DNA of 64,000 nucleotides from Trema orientale (lineage: Eukaryota; Streptophyta; Magnoliopsida; Rosales; Cannabaceae), in assembly GCA_002914845.1 (NCBI GenBank), contig JXTC01000079.1:938784-1002783 (forward strand). Direction: 5' to 3'. Made by a program: the position numbers and the translations under genes. The notes under the pieces were generated by a model, which saw only the letters and a program-made list of their open reading frames with translations, searched no databases and was not told the origin of the DNA. Positions 1-12,560 of the stretch are shown here, one piece after another (the stretch's first letter is position 1; each line of letters opens with the position of its first letter).

Positions 1-1859
1 TGTCTCCTTGATTATTATGCTTGATCAACCCTTTTCACACACAAGCCACATCTCGTAATTTACTATATTCATTGTTGACAAAACCTCCGTCAACACATAC
101 ATAGGCAAAAAAAAAATAGAAATCTTTACAAATCTACAAATTTTGAATCTTAAATGTCCAAAATTGCCCATATTTTACAAAAATTAAAATTAAACCAAAG
201 AAAAAAAAAGTAAGAGAATAACAGAAGAGAAGGAGTATGTGAAGAATGAGACCTTGTTGGGACCGTTGATCCCTGGCCACTTCGTCGATCGACGGTTACT
301 TTGTTAAGCTCCACTTCGATGGTGACTGGACCTTCGAGCAAATATTCGAAGAGTTTTTTTTTTTTAATCAAAAAAATAATATGATATTGAATTCTTCTTG
401 AACCATTCGTCAATTACCTTCTAACAGGTTTAGATTTTCTTGTCTTAAATTGCTGATCAACTTCATCTTAGTTGACTTTCATAGATTTTGTTCATCAACT
501 TCGTCTTGGTTGATTTTCATTTTTTTTTTAATTTTTATTTTGGGCTTGATTTTGATTGAGGAAAAACTAATTTAGTTATAGAAACTGGTTTAGATTTGGA
601 TGAATAGTTAATTTTGTTGAGTTTAGTGAATTTGATTTTTGTATATTTTAGATGCTTGTAAAGTATTTGTTCACTCCTATGAGAAGTTTGTTTCTAGAGT
701 GTCTAAGGAATAGCTCTAAATGTGCTTAGTAGAAAAATAGTAAACTAGTAGGATAAGTGTAATTCTCAACTGATTTAGAATTATATGTTAGTAGATAATC
801 AACTAATCTAAAGGGAAAATAATTAACTAGTAGAATAGTTTAATTCCCAACATTTTATAATTATAAATTAGTTGATAATCAACTAGTCTGAGGGAAAAAT
901 AATTAATTAGTAAATAAGTATAATTTTCAACCAGTTTATAATTACAAATTAATTGATAATCTACTGGCAAAGAAAATAATCAATTAGTATGACGGGAAGT
1001 GACGTATTTAAAAATTCATTATACAACTGCTATAATTGTTAAAAAGAAAAAAAAAACTTCTAAAAATAAAATATAAATCTATAAAGTGCTATTGATATAG
1101 TAATTTCCCCCTTATCCATTAGGCCCGAAAATCATTTCCATTCAATAGTTAAAGGGAACTTTGACAGAAGGACTATTTGTGCAACAATGCAAAAAGTTAG
1201 GGTATACCATCCAAATTGAAAATTTATAAGTCAAAAGTGGTATGACGACTATAATTTGGGGCTATATCTGGAATTAACCATTCTAAAAATCCAATCTTTT
1301 CTATGATCAAATATGATCGATCGGTCTACGATTCAAATTTCATGCCTGACAGGATAAAAACCCATGCCCTGCTGTAGACGGGTCCCATAAAGAATTTTGT
1401 AGTTTTTTCAAATTTACAGGCTTTTTGCTTTCTAGGTATGATAATGATGAGATTTGGAGTCACGGATCTATTGTTGTATGAGCACGTGAACAAAGTAGTA
1501 GGAAATGGGGGGAACAAAAATCCAAAAAAAAAAAAAAAAAAGAGAAATAAATAAGAAGCAAAACAGTGATGATCGAGGAGAACATAATAATTAATTATAG
1601 TTAAATAATGTCTCGATCTTTATATATTAAAAGCGGAGTGGAGATTTTAGGTACTGAAGGCTACAAAAAGGTGCACACCTAGCTAAATATTTAAAACATT
1701 TGCCCAAACAATCAACCCCAAGTTAAATTCATTGAGATAATGCTACAAAAATATATCTTGATCATAAATAAAGGTACAAAATGACCAAAAAGCAAAGGGC
1801 AATCAAATCACGAAAAGTAAATACAAAATGGCCAAAAACAGGGTGAAACTTTAGTTCAA
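1..1859. other. Gene-free AT-rich stretch downstream of the first LTPG gene
   Basis: Apart from the tandem repeat at 742-990 and a poly-A run near 1,515-1,541, nothing recognisable was found. A somewhat GC-richer patch at 240-340 contains a short open frame but shows no family resemblance that could be defended. Confidence 0.5.
742..990. repeat. Tandem repeat, about 81-bp unit, three copies
   Basis: Units begin near 742, 824 and 905, each opening with a variant of AACTAGTAGAATAAGT and continuing through a TTAGTTGATAATCAACTA-like core. A fourth partial start lies near 981. The copies are diverged. No coding potential is visible. Confidence 0.7.
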
Positions 1860-2007
1860 TCAAATGTAAAGAACCAAGTGTGGACTGAAAAATAGCAAAG
1901 TTCCCAAGGCCATCTCCACCATTCCTTTCCATCTCTTTCCCCTTCCACCATCACCTTTGACATTAGCACTTGTGCTTCCATGACTTGTAGAATTTACTTT
2001 TACAAGG

Positions 2008-2042
<35 letters not shown>

Positions 2043-2997
2043 CAAAAATATATATTAACAAAAATCTAAACAAATGTCTATAACAAAAGTAGGGTTATTA
2101 TTTTTTATTAAATCAACACCACAAATAAAGCAAAGAATATATATTCTTTCAAACATCTGATTTTTCAACCAAGCGGAGATAGATAAGTAAAATTCTATGA
2201 ATCATCATATGTTCCACTTAGTGGTTAAATATGGATCAATAGTTGGTTAAAAATTAATAAAAATAACTTTGCCCATTTAGGCGCAAATTTTTCACGAAAA
2301 ATTAAGACAAAATAGTATTAGAACATAGTCGAATAATTTTTAAGAAGCAAATTAAATATGTTACCACTCGCAACCGGGGTGCTACTGGCTTTTCCATTGC
2401 TGTTAGCAAATCCCTCAAACATCTTAGCATCGGAAGAATTAGGTGCCAAATGAAGAAGTTCTATATCCATAAACACCAAAAAATAAATAAATAAATAAAT
2501 AAATCAAGTGAAAAATTACAAAATATATATTAAGGAGGATCAATTTGATTCAATAAATACAAAAATGGAATTACAACTAAACCATAATTAGATATAGAAG
2601 AAGGGATGTTTATGTAATTACAGTACTTACCAACACACTTGGATATGTTAGTGGGCACGTGGCAGGCACTGGGGAGTTGCAAAGCGAGGGTGGAGTTGAG
2701 GTTGAGGCCGAGGTTGGGATCGTTGCGGTCTTTGAGGAGAACACAAAGGCACTTCTTGCTGTTCTCCACCACTTGCTTCAGCCCACTGCAGCAGTCCAAC
2801 GTCGGAGTCTTGGCGTCTCCTCCCACGTACGGCAGGCACGTGGCAAGCCCCACTAGCTTGTCCGCACACTCGGCTCTGTCCTGATCTATGTTTGAGCTCA
2901 CAAACCCTATATCATTCGATAATACTACTAGTACTAGTACCATAACCAAACCCCAACATTTGTATGGAGCTCCCACATTTTCAAATTTTGAGCCCAT
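1860..2997 (-). CDS. GPI-anchored non-specific lipid-transfer protein (LTPG), copy A
   Basis: Three exons read on the minus strand: 2997-2631, 2460-2365 and 1996-1860, giving 199 aa. Residues 1-35 form a signal peptide. The eight-cysteine LTP motif is complete: C44, C54, CC69-70, CLC83-85, C112 and C121, with the family signature CLPYVGG. A Ser/Thr-rich linker follows, and the protein ends in a hydrophobic tail typical of a GPI-attachment signal. Both introns are phase 1 with GT-AG ends, and the spliced frame is continuous (CVG|ELLHLAP, then ASV|NSTSHG). Family members bind lipids at the outer plasma membrane and take part in export of cuticular wax or suberin lipids; the ligand here is not known. 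It resembles the Arabidopsis LTPG6 type. Intron 2 has a run of about 32 U just upstream of its acceptor. The ATG is the first in frame after a TATA box. Confidence 0.9.
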
Positions 2998-3064
2998 TTT
3001 AGCTGAGGGAGAGGGGGAGAGAGAGAGGTGTGTTAAAGGAATAGGATGGTCTAGACTCTAGAGG

Positions 3065-3075
3065 CTCTTTATACA
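3065..3075 (-). promoter_or_regulatory. TATA box of LTPG copy A
   Basis: On the minus strand the sequence reads TGTATAAAGAG about 70 bases before the ATG at 2997, a normal plant TATA spacing for a short leader. Downstream of it the leader contains CTCTAGA and TCCTATTCC blocks that recur before LTPG copy B. Confidence 0.6.
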
Positions 3076-3079
3076 CTTT

Positions 3080-4430
3080 TTAAGGTGGGATTTTTTTTTG
3101 GTTTTTGTTTTTTTCTTTTTAATATATGAAATCCCTTTTATATATACTTTGCTTGTGACTTTACAAAGGAGGAAAGAGAAGTAATGGGGCTGTGATAGAG
3201 TGTGACATTATTAGTTACTAGGCTGATTGATAATAAGTAGGTTGGAACTTAGACATGTGAAGGCATTTTTGTCCTTGAATGAGCAACCAATTAGTATTAA
3301 AAAAAGGTACATACTTTTGTGTTACATGTGAGATCCAATAAAAAGTATCTGTTGCCTAAAGGGTAAGGTTTCTGGCTAAAGCTAAGAAAAATAATAAATA
3401 AATAAGCGCCTAAAGGGATAAAGGGGTGGATAGGTTATTCCAAATAAAATTATCCAGTATGGTAAAAGTAAGAAAATTTTTCACGTAGAAATCCCAAAAA
3501 GGGAGATATTTACAGCAATTACGTACTCTAGATGTGAAAAACAGCAATTAATAACCTAACATATTAGACCTAATACGACTCAGTCAGTGCCTTGATTGTC
3601 TTGAACATATAGGGGGATTACGTGCCTTTGAGAGCCAATCAAAATGATTTGTACTATTGCTATATTTCACATTAATAATTAAATTCGTCGTGAATAAAAA
3701 TCTCTCATGTGACAGTGCATTGAACGAGATCACGTACCAAAATGTCTAAACTTAATGGAATGGCTATGAAAACATGTGTAAACCGGCCCATATATATAAC
3801 GATGTTTATTCTTAATTTTGATATCCATCGTATCTAGAATTGGTCATGTTCATTAGCCTTTGATTTGCATAAAAGCCATCCTATATAGATTAGATAATAA
3901 GCATTACAAATTTGAGGGTTATGTTCTACTATAAGAAAAACTTGAGTGAACAATAATACTGGTTAGTTCACTCGGATCTAAGCCTTCAAAGCATTGAAAA
4001 GACATTTTACTAATTTTGCAATAGGTACAACATGTATGTTTATTATGACAGGGCATACACGGGTACAATTATTATTATTATTTTGACTGTAGATGAGCTC
4101 GAGATAAACAAAGACAGATCAGAATGCTCAGCCAGCTTACATGGGCCGCCTTATTCTCATTCTAGTGTATATAGTGAAAAGAACCACTTGAAAAGAATTA
4201 ACGAATGATAATTGACAAAAAAATAAAAAATAAGAACACACAAATTTAAGTAAAAAATCTTAATCGGGATAATTTATTGGCAGAAAAGAAAATTTTACTA
4301 AGCTGAAAATAAGATACAAAAAATAGAGTATTATACGGCCAAAACTAAAATATACAGAATTCCGAAACCCTAAAATATATATATGTACGAATAAAAACGG
4401 CCTAATAAAACAAGTCCATACCGCAAGCGC
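3080..4430. other. Gene-free AT-rich stretch
   Basis: This is upstream DNA of LTPG copy A. No reading frame, repeat structure or RNA gene was recognised. Confidence 0.5.
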
Positions 4431-4439
4431 CCCAACGAG

Positions 4440-4875
4440 ATCAGTGGTGGGCTTCGGGATCGGACCGAACAGATCTCAAAATTCTCCCAATTTCAAAAAC
4501 ACTACATATGTCGCATCACAAAGCTTTTGGACTAGGGCAAACAGAATTCAAGTCATCAACTCTAACACCACTATTAGCAAAAATCAATGGAGATCTAATA
4601 TTAGAAAAGACTAAAGAATTGTTAGTGAGTAGAAAAGGATTTGCCAACCCATTGACAACACTAAGAGATTCAAGTTCAACCTAAAAGATGTGGATAGCAA
4701 TATCTGCAAAAAAATAAAGGCTTCTCGAACAACCAAAAGCTCAACATTGGTGGCTGAATAAAGATCATGGAGGTCGCGAGGGACAACACATCCGAATGGG
4801 TCTTGCATACCCTATACCTAGGCCAACCACAATTTGATTTATCAAGAGAGTTGGTAGCTATAATCAAATATATAT
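4440..4875 (-). pseudogene. Decayed RNase H-like fragment, probably from a retroelement
   Basis: Minus-strand translations in two frames give pieces resembling the plant RNase H (RVT_3) domain found in LINEs and related genes: an ELLVVREA-like block near 4,720-4,745 and VELESLSVVNGL near 4,640-4,680. Stops and frameshifts interrupt it, so it cannot encode a protein. It abuts the copia LTR that starts at 4,921. The assignment rests on short motifs only. Confidence 0.35.
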
Positions 4876-4920
4876 TATTTTTATTTGTACGTGTACTATG
4901 AATCCATATAACCTAGTGTA

Positions 4921-5443
4921 TGTTAATCCGTTGAGAGATCAGCTTTGTGAAAGCGACAAAATATAACTAAAATAGGAGTTGAGAAAACTTTGAAAAAGTT
5001 GAAAAAATAGGGCACACAAAAGATTTAACGTAGTTCACTCGATTTAGACTACATCGCCGGACAAGGCTGTGAAGAATTTTCCTATGAAAAGGAGATTATA
5101 ACTCACTTCTCTCTAAATCCAAGGAGAGTACAAATGAACTTCTCTCTTTTAAAATAGGAAAAAATACTCTCTCTAAATAATTTAGGAGAAAACAAGTAGG
5201 ACACTTAAAAGGAATATATTCTTAAGCTTAAACTCTCCTTTAAGGGGAGAAAAGATATTTGGAATAGGATGATAATAAGGATATGGAGAAGGGTATTTAT
5301 AATTGAACCCCTCTCCCTTCCACCGTTCTATACATCTCACTTTTTCCTTTTTTTTCTCTTCTTTGGTCAACATAAAATCAAAGTTTGATGGCAGCTAATG
5401 CTGCAAATATTGATTGCGGCTGGAGCCGTATATATTGACCACA
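4921..5443 (-). repeat. 3' LTR of the copia element
   Basis: 523 bp, bounded by TG and CA. Its promoter-side half is repeated at 6675-6908 with substitutions and small indels, showing that the element is old. Confidence 0.75.
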
Positions 5444-5449
5444 TTCTCC

Positions 5450-6670
5450 TACTTGAAGACTTTGATTTTAATCATATTTTCATACTTGATAAATCTCTTT
5501 TTTCTTCACTTGTCAATTTTTCATGCTCTTTATGCATATGCTAGGCCATATAAGGATCTATACTATTGGAACTTGTCAGTGTTGATTGATTTAGTTAAAG
5601 TGTCTGCTAGGTTCTCCTTGGTGTGAATCTTTTTCATATCCACAGTTCCATCTTCTATTACTTCTCGTACAAAGTGATATTGAACATCTATGTACTTTAT
5701 CCTAGAATGAAAAAATAGATTCCTTGCAATATGCAAGGCATTCTGAATGTCATAAAATAAATGGAACTTCTCTTGTTTGTGCCTAAAGCTCCTTCAATAA
5801 TCTTTGAATCCAAATAGTCTCTTTACAAGCTTGTGTAGCCGCCATGTATTCTACTTCTGTTGTAGATAAAGCCACAATAGTTTGCAGTTTCGAAATTCAG
5901 TTTACAACTCTTCCTACAATAGTGAACACATAGCCTACAGTAGATTTTTATTTTCAAGATCACCTGTAAAATCTGAATCAGTGTAACTTCTAATAATAAA
6001 TTCTGATCCTTCATAGTAAAATGCAGCCTCTGAGATTCCTTTGATCTACATTAGAATCCTCTTTACAACATTCTAATGCTCTCTAGTAGGATTCGCTATA
6101 TATTGACTGGCCACTCCTACTACTTGTGTAACATCTTGTCTTATATATATCGTAGCGAATATTAAACTTTCTACCGTTGATGCACACGATACTCGAGACA
6201 TCTCCATCCTCTCTGCTTCATTGCTAGGACATATCTTCGAGGATAACTTGAAGTTAACAAGAAGTATGGTAGAAATTGGCTTACAATCTTGTATATTGAA
6301 GCGTCATAAGATTTTTTTCAAATAATTATTTTGAGAAAGCTAAATCTTCCTATTACCTCTGTCTCAGTGAAGTTGCATCCTTAGAATCTTGTTTGCTAGT
6401 TCCAATTCTTTCATATCGAATTCCCTAGCTAAATGTACCTTCAATTCTTAGATTCGATCTTTGTTGGGGCCTGCTACCAATATGTCGTTTACGTATAATA
6501 ATAAGATAATGAAATCACTATCTTCATCAAACCTTCTAAAGTATGCACAGTGGTTTGAATTGAGTTTGTTGTACCTAATGCTTATGATGAAGGAGTCAAA
6601 TCTCTTATATCAATACCTCAGCGCCTGTTTGAGACCGTATAAAGATTTGTTCAACCTGCAAATTAGGAAT
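5450..6670 (-). pseudogene. Copia reverse transcriptase / RNase H remnant
   Basis: On the minus strand the remnant starts at a block reading NKSLYGLKQA and continues to YVNDILVAGPNKDRI, the copia catalytic motif (usually YVDD; here the first Asp is Asn). Towards 5,450 come RNase H pieces including YTDSDFTGD and ALHIARN, and the typical terminal block YHFVREVIEDGTVD. In-frame stops occur throughout (for example after ALRY and after DRI), so it is non-coding. The Asp-to-Asn change in the active site alone would abolish polymerisation. Confidence 0.85.
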
Positions 6671-7402
6671 TCCTAAGCTTAAACTTTCTCTTAAGGGGAG
6701 AAATTTGTAATGGAATGATAATGGGGATATGAAGAGAGGTATTTATAGTTGAACCCCTCTCCCTTCCACCATTCCATACATCCCTCTTTTCCCTTTTTGT
6801 TTTCTTTGATCAACAAAATGGGGTGGCACCGACCTCAGTGCTGTAAAGTTTGATGGTGGCTAATACCGTAAATATTAATTACAGTTGGAGCTGCATATAT
6901 TGACCACATAATCATCATTATAAATCAGGGACATTTATATACTAAATGCACCACAAGTTGTAAGACATGAGCCTATAAAGTAAATGTTAGCCTAAGATTG
7001 ACTACCTAGGAGGGAGGTGAATTGGGTTTTAAAACCTTTTAATAAACTTTTCAACTATATAAAACTATAGACTATTATTTTTAAACTTTGAAGCTAAGTA
7101 AACAATAATAATAAGTATATAACAATAATATCAAGTATATTAAACAAACTATATATCAAATACTCAATCAAATAGCTTGCAATAAAGTAAAGAGTGTAAG
7201 GATAGAAAAAATACGATTTTTTTACGAGATTCAATAAATACGACGATTTTTTTACATCTCCAATTCTTGGGAACTTGCTTCGAGTTTTCTACTATTGGAT
7301 CAAGATTACGGGCTTGACCAACCTTTGTATAAACAGAGTGAATTCTTCTTAGGCTTACCTATCTTTTACAATAGTCTTAAATCCAGCTCTATCACACCTA
7401 AC

Positions 7403-7638
7403 CACGAATTGTTTTGACTCCAGTGCCAACCTCACCTACACAGATTGTTTAGAGAATGGTGCCAATCTCATCAATTAACAGGTTGTTTAGACTCCGGTGA
7501 TAACCTCACCTACATTCCGGTTTTTTATACTCCGGTGATAACCTCACCTATATACAGGTTGTCCAGACTCCAGTGGCAACCTTACCTAAATCGGGTTGTT
7601 TATGATTCCGGTGCTAACCTCACCTTACATTCAACGGT
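7403..7638. repeat. Minisatellite, about 40-43-bp unit, roughly six copies
   Basis: Each copy contains a variant of GACTCCGGTGATAACCTCACC preceded by GGTTGTTTA. The units are diverged but clearly in register. It lies in the presumed leader of the Ty3/gypsy relic. Confidence 0.75.
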
Positions 7639-8879
7639 TTTTCAATATAAGAGTTAACACACTCAAGAACTCTCCTCACAAAGTAATAAATACAATTTTG
7701 GCTTAAGAGATTTGAGAACAATGCATGATAGATGCTCTAAGATTGGCTTAATATGATTTGAAAGTTAATTCAACGTAAGAATAGGCTTTTGTACTTTGAA
7801 AGTAATTAGATAATAATTTTAGTTCAGGCAAAGTCTTTTTCAAGTCGTAAAATAGCTTCTTTTTATAAGCTTGAGTGAAAACTAGCTGTTTCTGACCATT
7901 TGACATGGTCTCTGGAGTTTTTGGTAGACCAGTCAAGTTTCGGATAGACTCCCAAAATCCTACTATTAGTAGTGCAGCTGCAACGGTCGAAATCTAACGA
8001 TCATATTGAAGTTTTTGGTCTATCGGGCGGTCTACTGATTGAGATTTCTAGTCTACCAGTAGTTATTTTCGGTTTACCTAAAACTTTTAATTTTTGACAG
8101 CCTTTTGGCGTTTTTGCAAATTCTGACAGCTTTTGGCATTTTTTAAAAATTTGACTTCTGAACTTGGTTTAAACACTTTAAAAACATTGAAAATCAATTT
8201 GAAAAGAATATTTTGGCTATTGCAAACTTATTTTAGTTTCACAAAAGTATTTAACAATAATTTAGAAAGTGTTCATGCTAAAACATATTCTAGTTTGTAA
8301 ATAGAAAATCTCTTTTTAGCCTATATCAAATAATCATGATTTCAAATATATTTGTAACTTATTTAAACAAATCATGTTTTAAAGAATATTTTACCCATTT
8401 AAACAAGTCATTACTTTCTATTTTTAAACTTTTATAATAAGATAACCATTTTAAGATTAAGACAGTTTAAAAACTCTACTAAAAGCATGAGCCAATACAA
8501 AGAGAATTTTTGTGCAGTGAACTAAATCAAATACAAGACTAAATATGAAATATACCATATCTAAACATGGTCTTGTATCTTGATTGTCCATCTTCAAGCT
8601 TGATTATAATAAGTCCAATATGCATCCATCTTAAAGCTTGATTCTTTAATCAACTTGAGTTAAAACCTTTAAAACTATTTCACTACACACTCAAGTTAAA
8701 TCATTAGTACTAAATCAAATGTTTGTTATTTAACTCCGAATAAGTTTTTGGTACTATTGCTGGGGATTTTCCGTTTTAAATTTTTGCTAATATTATGATT
8801 ACGTGGCTTGATCTTAATTTGAGCATTTTTGTATTCACTTTTGCTAAATGTTTGTTTCAATTGCTTGTCTTGAAGGTGT

Positions 8880-9135
8880 ATGCGGAAAGCTCATGATCAT
8901 GAGTTGTTACCGCTTGATCTTGAGATTGAACTTACTCTTCGAGGGTTGAGAAAAGAGAGAAGGAAAGCTACTTTCAGTATGGCAGAGGGTGGGGGTAATC
9001 AATAACTCATTAATATGGTGTAACAAAACCAACATGGGGGGATTCCAAATAAAGACCCCAACTGCCACTCTGCGATATTTCTGGAGATTTATGATATAAT
9101 CAAGGTGAATGGAGTGTCGAATGACACTAAGAGTG
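8880..9135 (+). pseudogene. gag remnant of a Ty3/gypsy element
   Basis: The plus frame reads ELLPLDLEIELTLRGLRKER, then stops, then AIFLEIYDIIKVNGVSNDT. The second block matches the start of the gypsy gag (retrotrans_gag) domain, normally FLEICDTFKxNGVSDD. At least two in-frame stops separate the pieces, and the rest of gag is missing. Confidence 0.55.
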
Positions 9136-9258
9136 AGTAAGATTGAAATCTTAATTTCTCAATAGTAAATGCCATTTTAATTGCTTCGAGAGCAATATTA
9201 CACTATAAAGTAGATTTCTAGTTTATTGATTATATATGTCTTATGTTAAACATCAAAA

Positions 9259-9736
9259 TGTGTTGTAAAGGATTAAAGGAGCCTAGTTCTTTACTGCCGA
9301 GAGTAATAAATTATAAAATAAAAGTAAGCAAATATATACGAATTCATAGTAATTCATTCTCAACGTGAGAACTATGTCTAGTTTCAACCACTACAAGTTT
9401 TCAATATGATGAAGAAAAAAGATTACAAGAAGTCTCACTCTTCACGTCTCTCTCAGACTTGTGAATTCCTTATAATCTCAGTTACCCAATCACAGCTCCC
9501 TAAAACCTTTTATATAAAGGAAACAAAATTAGGGTGACTGAAATATGTGTATAAAATTCCAAAAATACCCTGTTTAATATATATATTTACTAGTAAAATT
9601 TTCTTCTAGGGCAGAGTTTAGCACCTGTTTCCAACCCCACGACGACTTTACTGTGAAGGCCGATTAGTATATGCATAGCTCAAGATATTTATCTTGAGTG
9701 ATCTTTGTCGGTATAGTTGACTTCACACATCTAACA
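9259..9736 (-). mobile_element. Possible solo LTR remnant
   Basis: Read on the minus strand, this begins TGTTAG, contains TATATAAAAGG in mid-element and ends ...ACACA, an LTR-like arrangement. Flanking five-base sequences do not match, there is no second copy in the window, and no internal domain is attached. This is a weak inference. Confidence 0.25.
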
Positions 9737-9739
9737 CTT

Positions 9740-11805
9740 ACATCGTAAGAGCTATGCACTATGATTGGCCTGTAATTCCCATAGACGACATACTTTAGTA
9801 TCACACGGTTTCTCTTATTAGATTGAAATGAGAAGAAATAAATTGAAACACGAGATGACGAGTTTTAATTGTAGCTTAGAAATTGTTTATGTTTAATATA
9901 AGAAGAACACGTGAGGTACAAATAATAGATCAAGTTTTCATATATATTCAGTGAATTCACGGTTAAATTCACTATATATATACATATATATATATATGAA
10001 ATCATGCAAAACCAAATTCGGTTTTACTTATACAATGAAATCAAGGGGCCTATTGTTGTATATTTTATAAAATTTCGGCATATTGATTAATCAACTGTCG
10101 CTTTAATTACTTGCTCTATAAATTCGTAATTTGCAATTGTTTAGTATTGCAAGATTCACTTTCAAGTAATAGCTACTCTAGCCTTTAGATCACGTACTTG
10201 GCATAAATTTTGGCAAGCTTTTGCGTCCATGCCTCATTATATGCAATAAACGGCATATAAGAGGTTCAAAAAGGAGTGAGGTAAGATGGAATGATAGAGA
10301 AGCTGGTCCTTATGGCAGTGAATAAGGTACTGGCAGGGATTGACGACTACAAGTCTACAACTGCTCCATTTTGAACATGGGTATATAGGGAACACGAGTC
10401 TCAAGGACTTTTACCGAAGAGAAGAAACATTGAATTGACCAAAGCCAAGATGGATACCCCTTGTTGGGCTAAGTTTAAGGGAAAGTTGGGTGGCAACATT
10501 ATTAATACTCTCAGGAACTTGGACTACAGAAACTTAAGTAGAGACCATAAGAGCTTGCACATGTTTCAGACGTTTTCTTTGAAAATATGAAATATGCTGA
10601 AAGCTATGAAAGTGTGTTGAAATGATTTCAATTTTCAGGCATATATATACGTACTACGGAGGAAAAACTATATACGTAAATATATATGGGTGATGTTTCA
10701 ATGAAGATTTTTGTTTTTGATTCATCTATTCTGATATGGTCATTGGATTTTCATCTAATGGTTATAATAATAATAATAATTTTTACCCAAACAAAATATA
10801 ATTAATACCTATATAAATATAGAAAATTATTCATGACAAAAAAAAACTGTAACTTATTGGTGACTTATGACTTGGACATTTTTTTTCGATTTCTTTTCCA
10901 TTGTTTTTTTTTCTTTTTTGCTTTTTTTTTGTTGTTGTTTTCATTCTCATTCCATTCCTGTATTTTTATTCTCATTTTTTATTATATACAAATTTATTTT
11001 TCTTTCTTTTTCAAAATTTTATTCTTACACGTATTCTCTTTTTTTTTTCCTTAGATTAACTAATTTAACTAATATTTTTAATGTATAACTAACTAATTAT
11101 GTATTCAAGAAAATTCTTATTTCCTATCTTTTTTTTTTTGTGTGACTTCACGTATAATAATAATAACAACAATAAAAATAACAAATAAATCTATAAATAA
11201 ATAAAAAATAATACGTTTGATTTCTCTCTGACTGTGTATATATTCTTTAAAAAATTAATCTACTTAAATTGACAAGAGATCAAGCCTTTAATGTCTTCTA
11301 GAACTACACATATTCGTGTATGTTCTTTTTAAAAAAAAAAAAAAAAACTAAACGTGTATTAGTTCAAAACAAATAACTCGTACATATCCTAGGAAAAAAA
11401 AAAATACAACCTAAGGGTTCAAAACAAATAACTCGTGCATATCCTTGGAAAAAAAAAACAATAACAACAACCTAAATGCTAACCGTATATATTTTTTTAA
11501 AAAAAATTATCAAAACTTTTTCAACAAAAAGAAAAAAATACATATATATATATCAATTTATTAAATAATAATAATTTTGATAAAAACTTTTCCTTAAAAA
11601 AATTATTCCAAATTATTTTCCTTAAAAAGTCTTACTCCTATATCAATGAAAAGATAATTCTCTAAAAAATTGAAATGGAATGGTTGTAAAAATTAGAATG
11701 GGATGGTTGTAGATCAAAATGGCTTGCTATTGCAAGTCATTGTCAATTTGATCAAAATACCCATCCATGGAGCAAAAATAAAAAATTCCATTGAAACATA
11801 ACCCA

Positions 11806-11841
<36 letters not shown>

Positions 11842-12150
11842 ACGAGGAACAAAAAACAAAACTAACAAAGACTTTCTCTCTCGTGTTTTTAACAAAATAT
11901 CAGTTTCGACTTGTGTCTTTAGAGATACAAAATGTATCCCCATAGTTTGTCAAATAAGATTAAGATTATCCCTTCTAATAAATTTTAAATAACTAATTAT
12001 GTCAAATTTTATGTGAAAATGGCCAAAGTGCCCCATATCAAATTGTCAAATTATCCATTAAACCTACAAACATAATACAACTTTAATGCCAAAAACTAAT
12101 ATTATATATGAATTATAAATAAATACAAGTTATGGGTTCATAAGATCCCA
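9740..12150. other. Gene-free AT-rich stretch
   Basis: No gene recognised. The stretch 10,200-10,570 is less AT-rich than its surroundings but has no sustained reading frame. 10,870-11,160 is strongly T-rich on the plus strand, and 11,811-11,836 is a TA microsatellite. Confidence 0.5.
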
Positions 12151-12154
12151 TTGT

Positions 12155-12560
12155 CATTTACAATTTCCTTGATCCTTTCTTTATGCCTCTCGTTATTTTA
12201 TTAATATCTTTTTTCTTTTTTTTTTTAAAAAAAATATAGATTTGAACTAAAATTGAAATTTTTAATGGATTTAACTTCAATTTAGGTTGTTTAATTTGTG
12301 ATGCACTTAAACTTTTAATAAATTTTAGCCAATACAAGAATTTTTCTTATCGTACTCAAGATTACAGTTCCAAATAGGATTCTTAATACATTGAAGGGGG
12401 AAATTATTATCCGACATGAATTCTCCGAAACTGCCTTCAACAAATTAAATAGTGAATGATATGTGGATAGTATATTAAAATAGTGGTTGGAGCTGGGATA
12501 GTAAACGAAAAAAAAGTCTCGCCCACCCATTGATATCTCTAAGTGGGAATCTTAATAGGC
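12155..12560. repeat. Dispersed repeat, copy 1 (partner near 54.2-54.5 kb)
   Basis: Shares ordered blocks with 54,195-54,535 in the same orientation: TTGATCCT...CTCTC, a GAACTAAAATTxxAxTTTTTAAT block, CTCCGAAAxxGC, GGTAAACGAAAA-like sequence and a TAATCTCCCAC/GATATCTCTAAG end. No coding capacity. The family is unknown. Confidence 0.5.

Larger units (their letters stand above)
4921..6908 (-). mobile_element. Deleted and decayed Ty1/copia retrotransposon
   Basis: Minus-strand element. The intact 3' LTR is 4921-5443 (TG...CA) and is preceded by the purine-rich tract AAGTAGGAGAA. A partial 5' LTR, 6675-6908, matches 5224-5443. Between them only the end of pol remains. Primer-binding site, gag, protease, integrase and the front of reverse transcriptase are gone, and the LTR remnant runs straight into reverse-transcriptase sequence near 6,670. 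No clean target duplication is seen (GTGTA against TAATC), consistent with decay or rearrangement. Confidence 0.8.
6985..9135 (+). mobile_element. Degenerate 5' part of a Ty3/gypsy-type element
   Basis: Two signals support this. At 8749-8766 the sequence TGGTACTATTGCTGGGGA looks like a decayed tRNA-Asp primer-binding site (usually TGGCGCCGTTGCCGGGGA, as in Athila/Tat elements). It is followed at 8,880-9,135 by gag-like coding. The stretch before it, with a CCTAGGAGGGAGGTGAATTGG start and an internal minisatellite, is probably LTR or leader. No clear LTR borders, no pol and no 3' end were found. Confidence 0.45.

Noticed and set aside
150..413. 87-codon minus-strand frame near the window start
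   Set aside because: Lysine runs from a poly-T tract and no recognisable motif; not defensible as a gene.
2639..2884. Plus-strand open frames opposite LTPG copy A, and similar ones opposite copy B at 16,298-16,631
   Set aside because: They mirror conserved coding sequence on the minus strand and have no independent support.
10833..11088. Overlapping F-rich open frames
   Set aside because: Produced by a T-rich stretch read in several frames; low complexity only.
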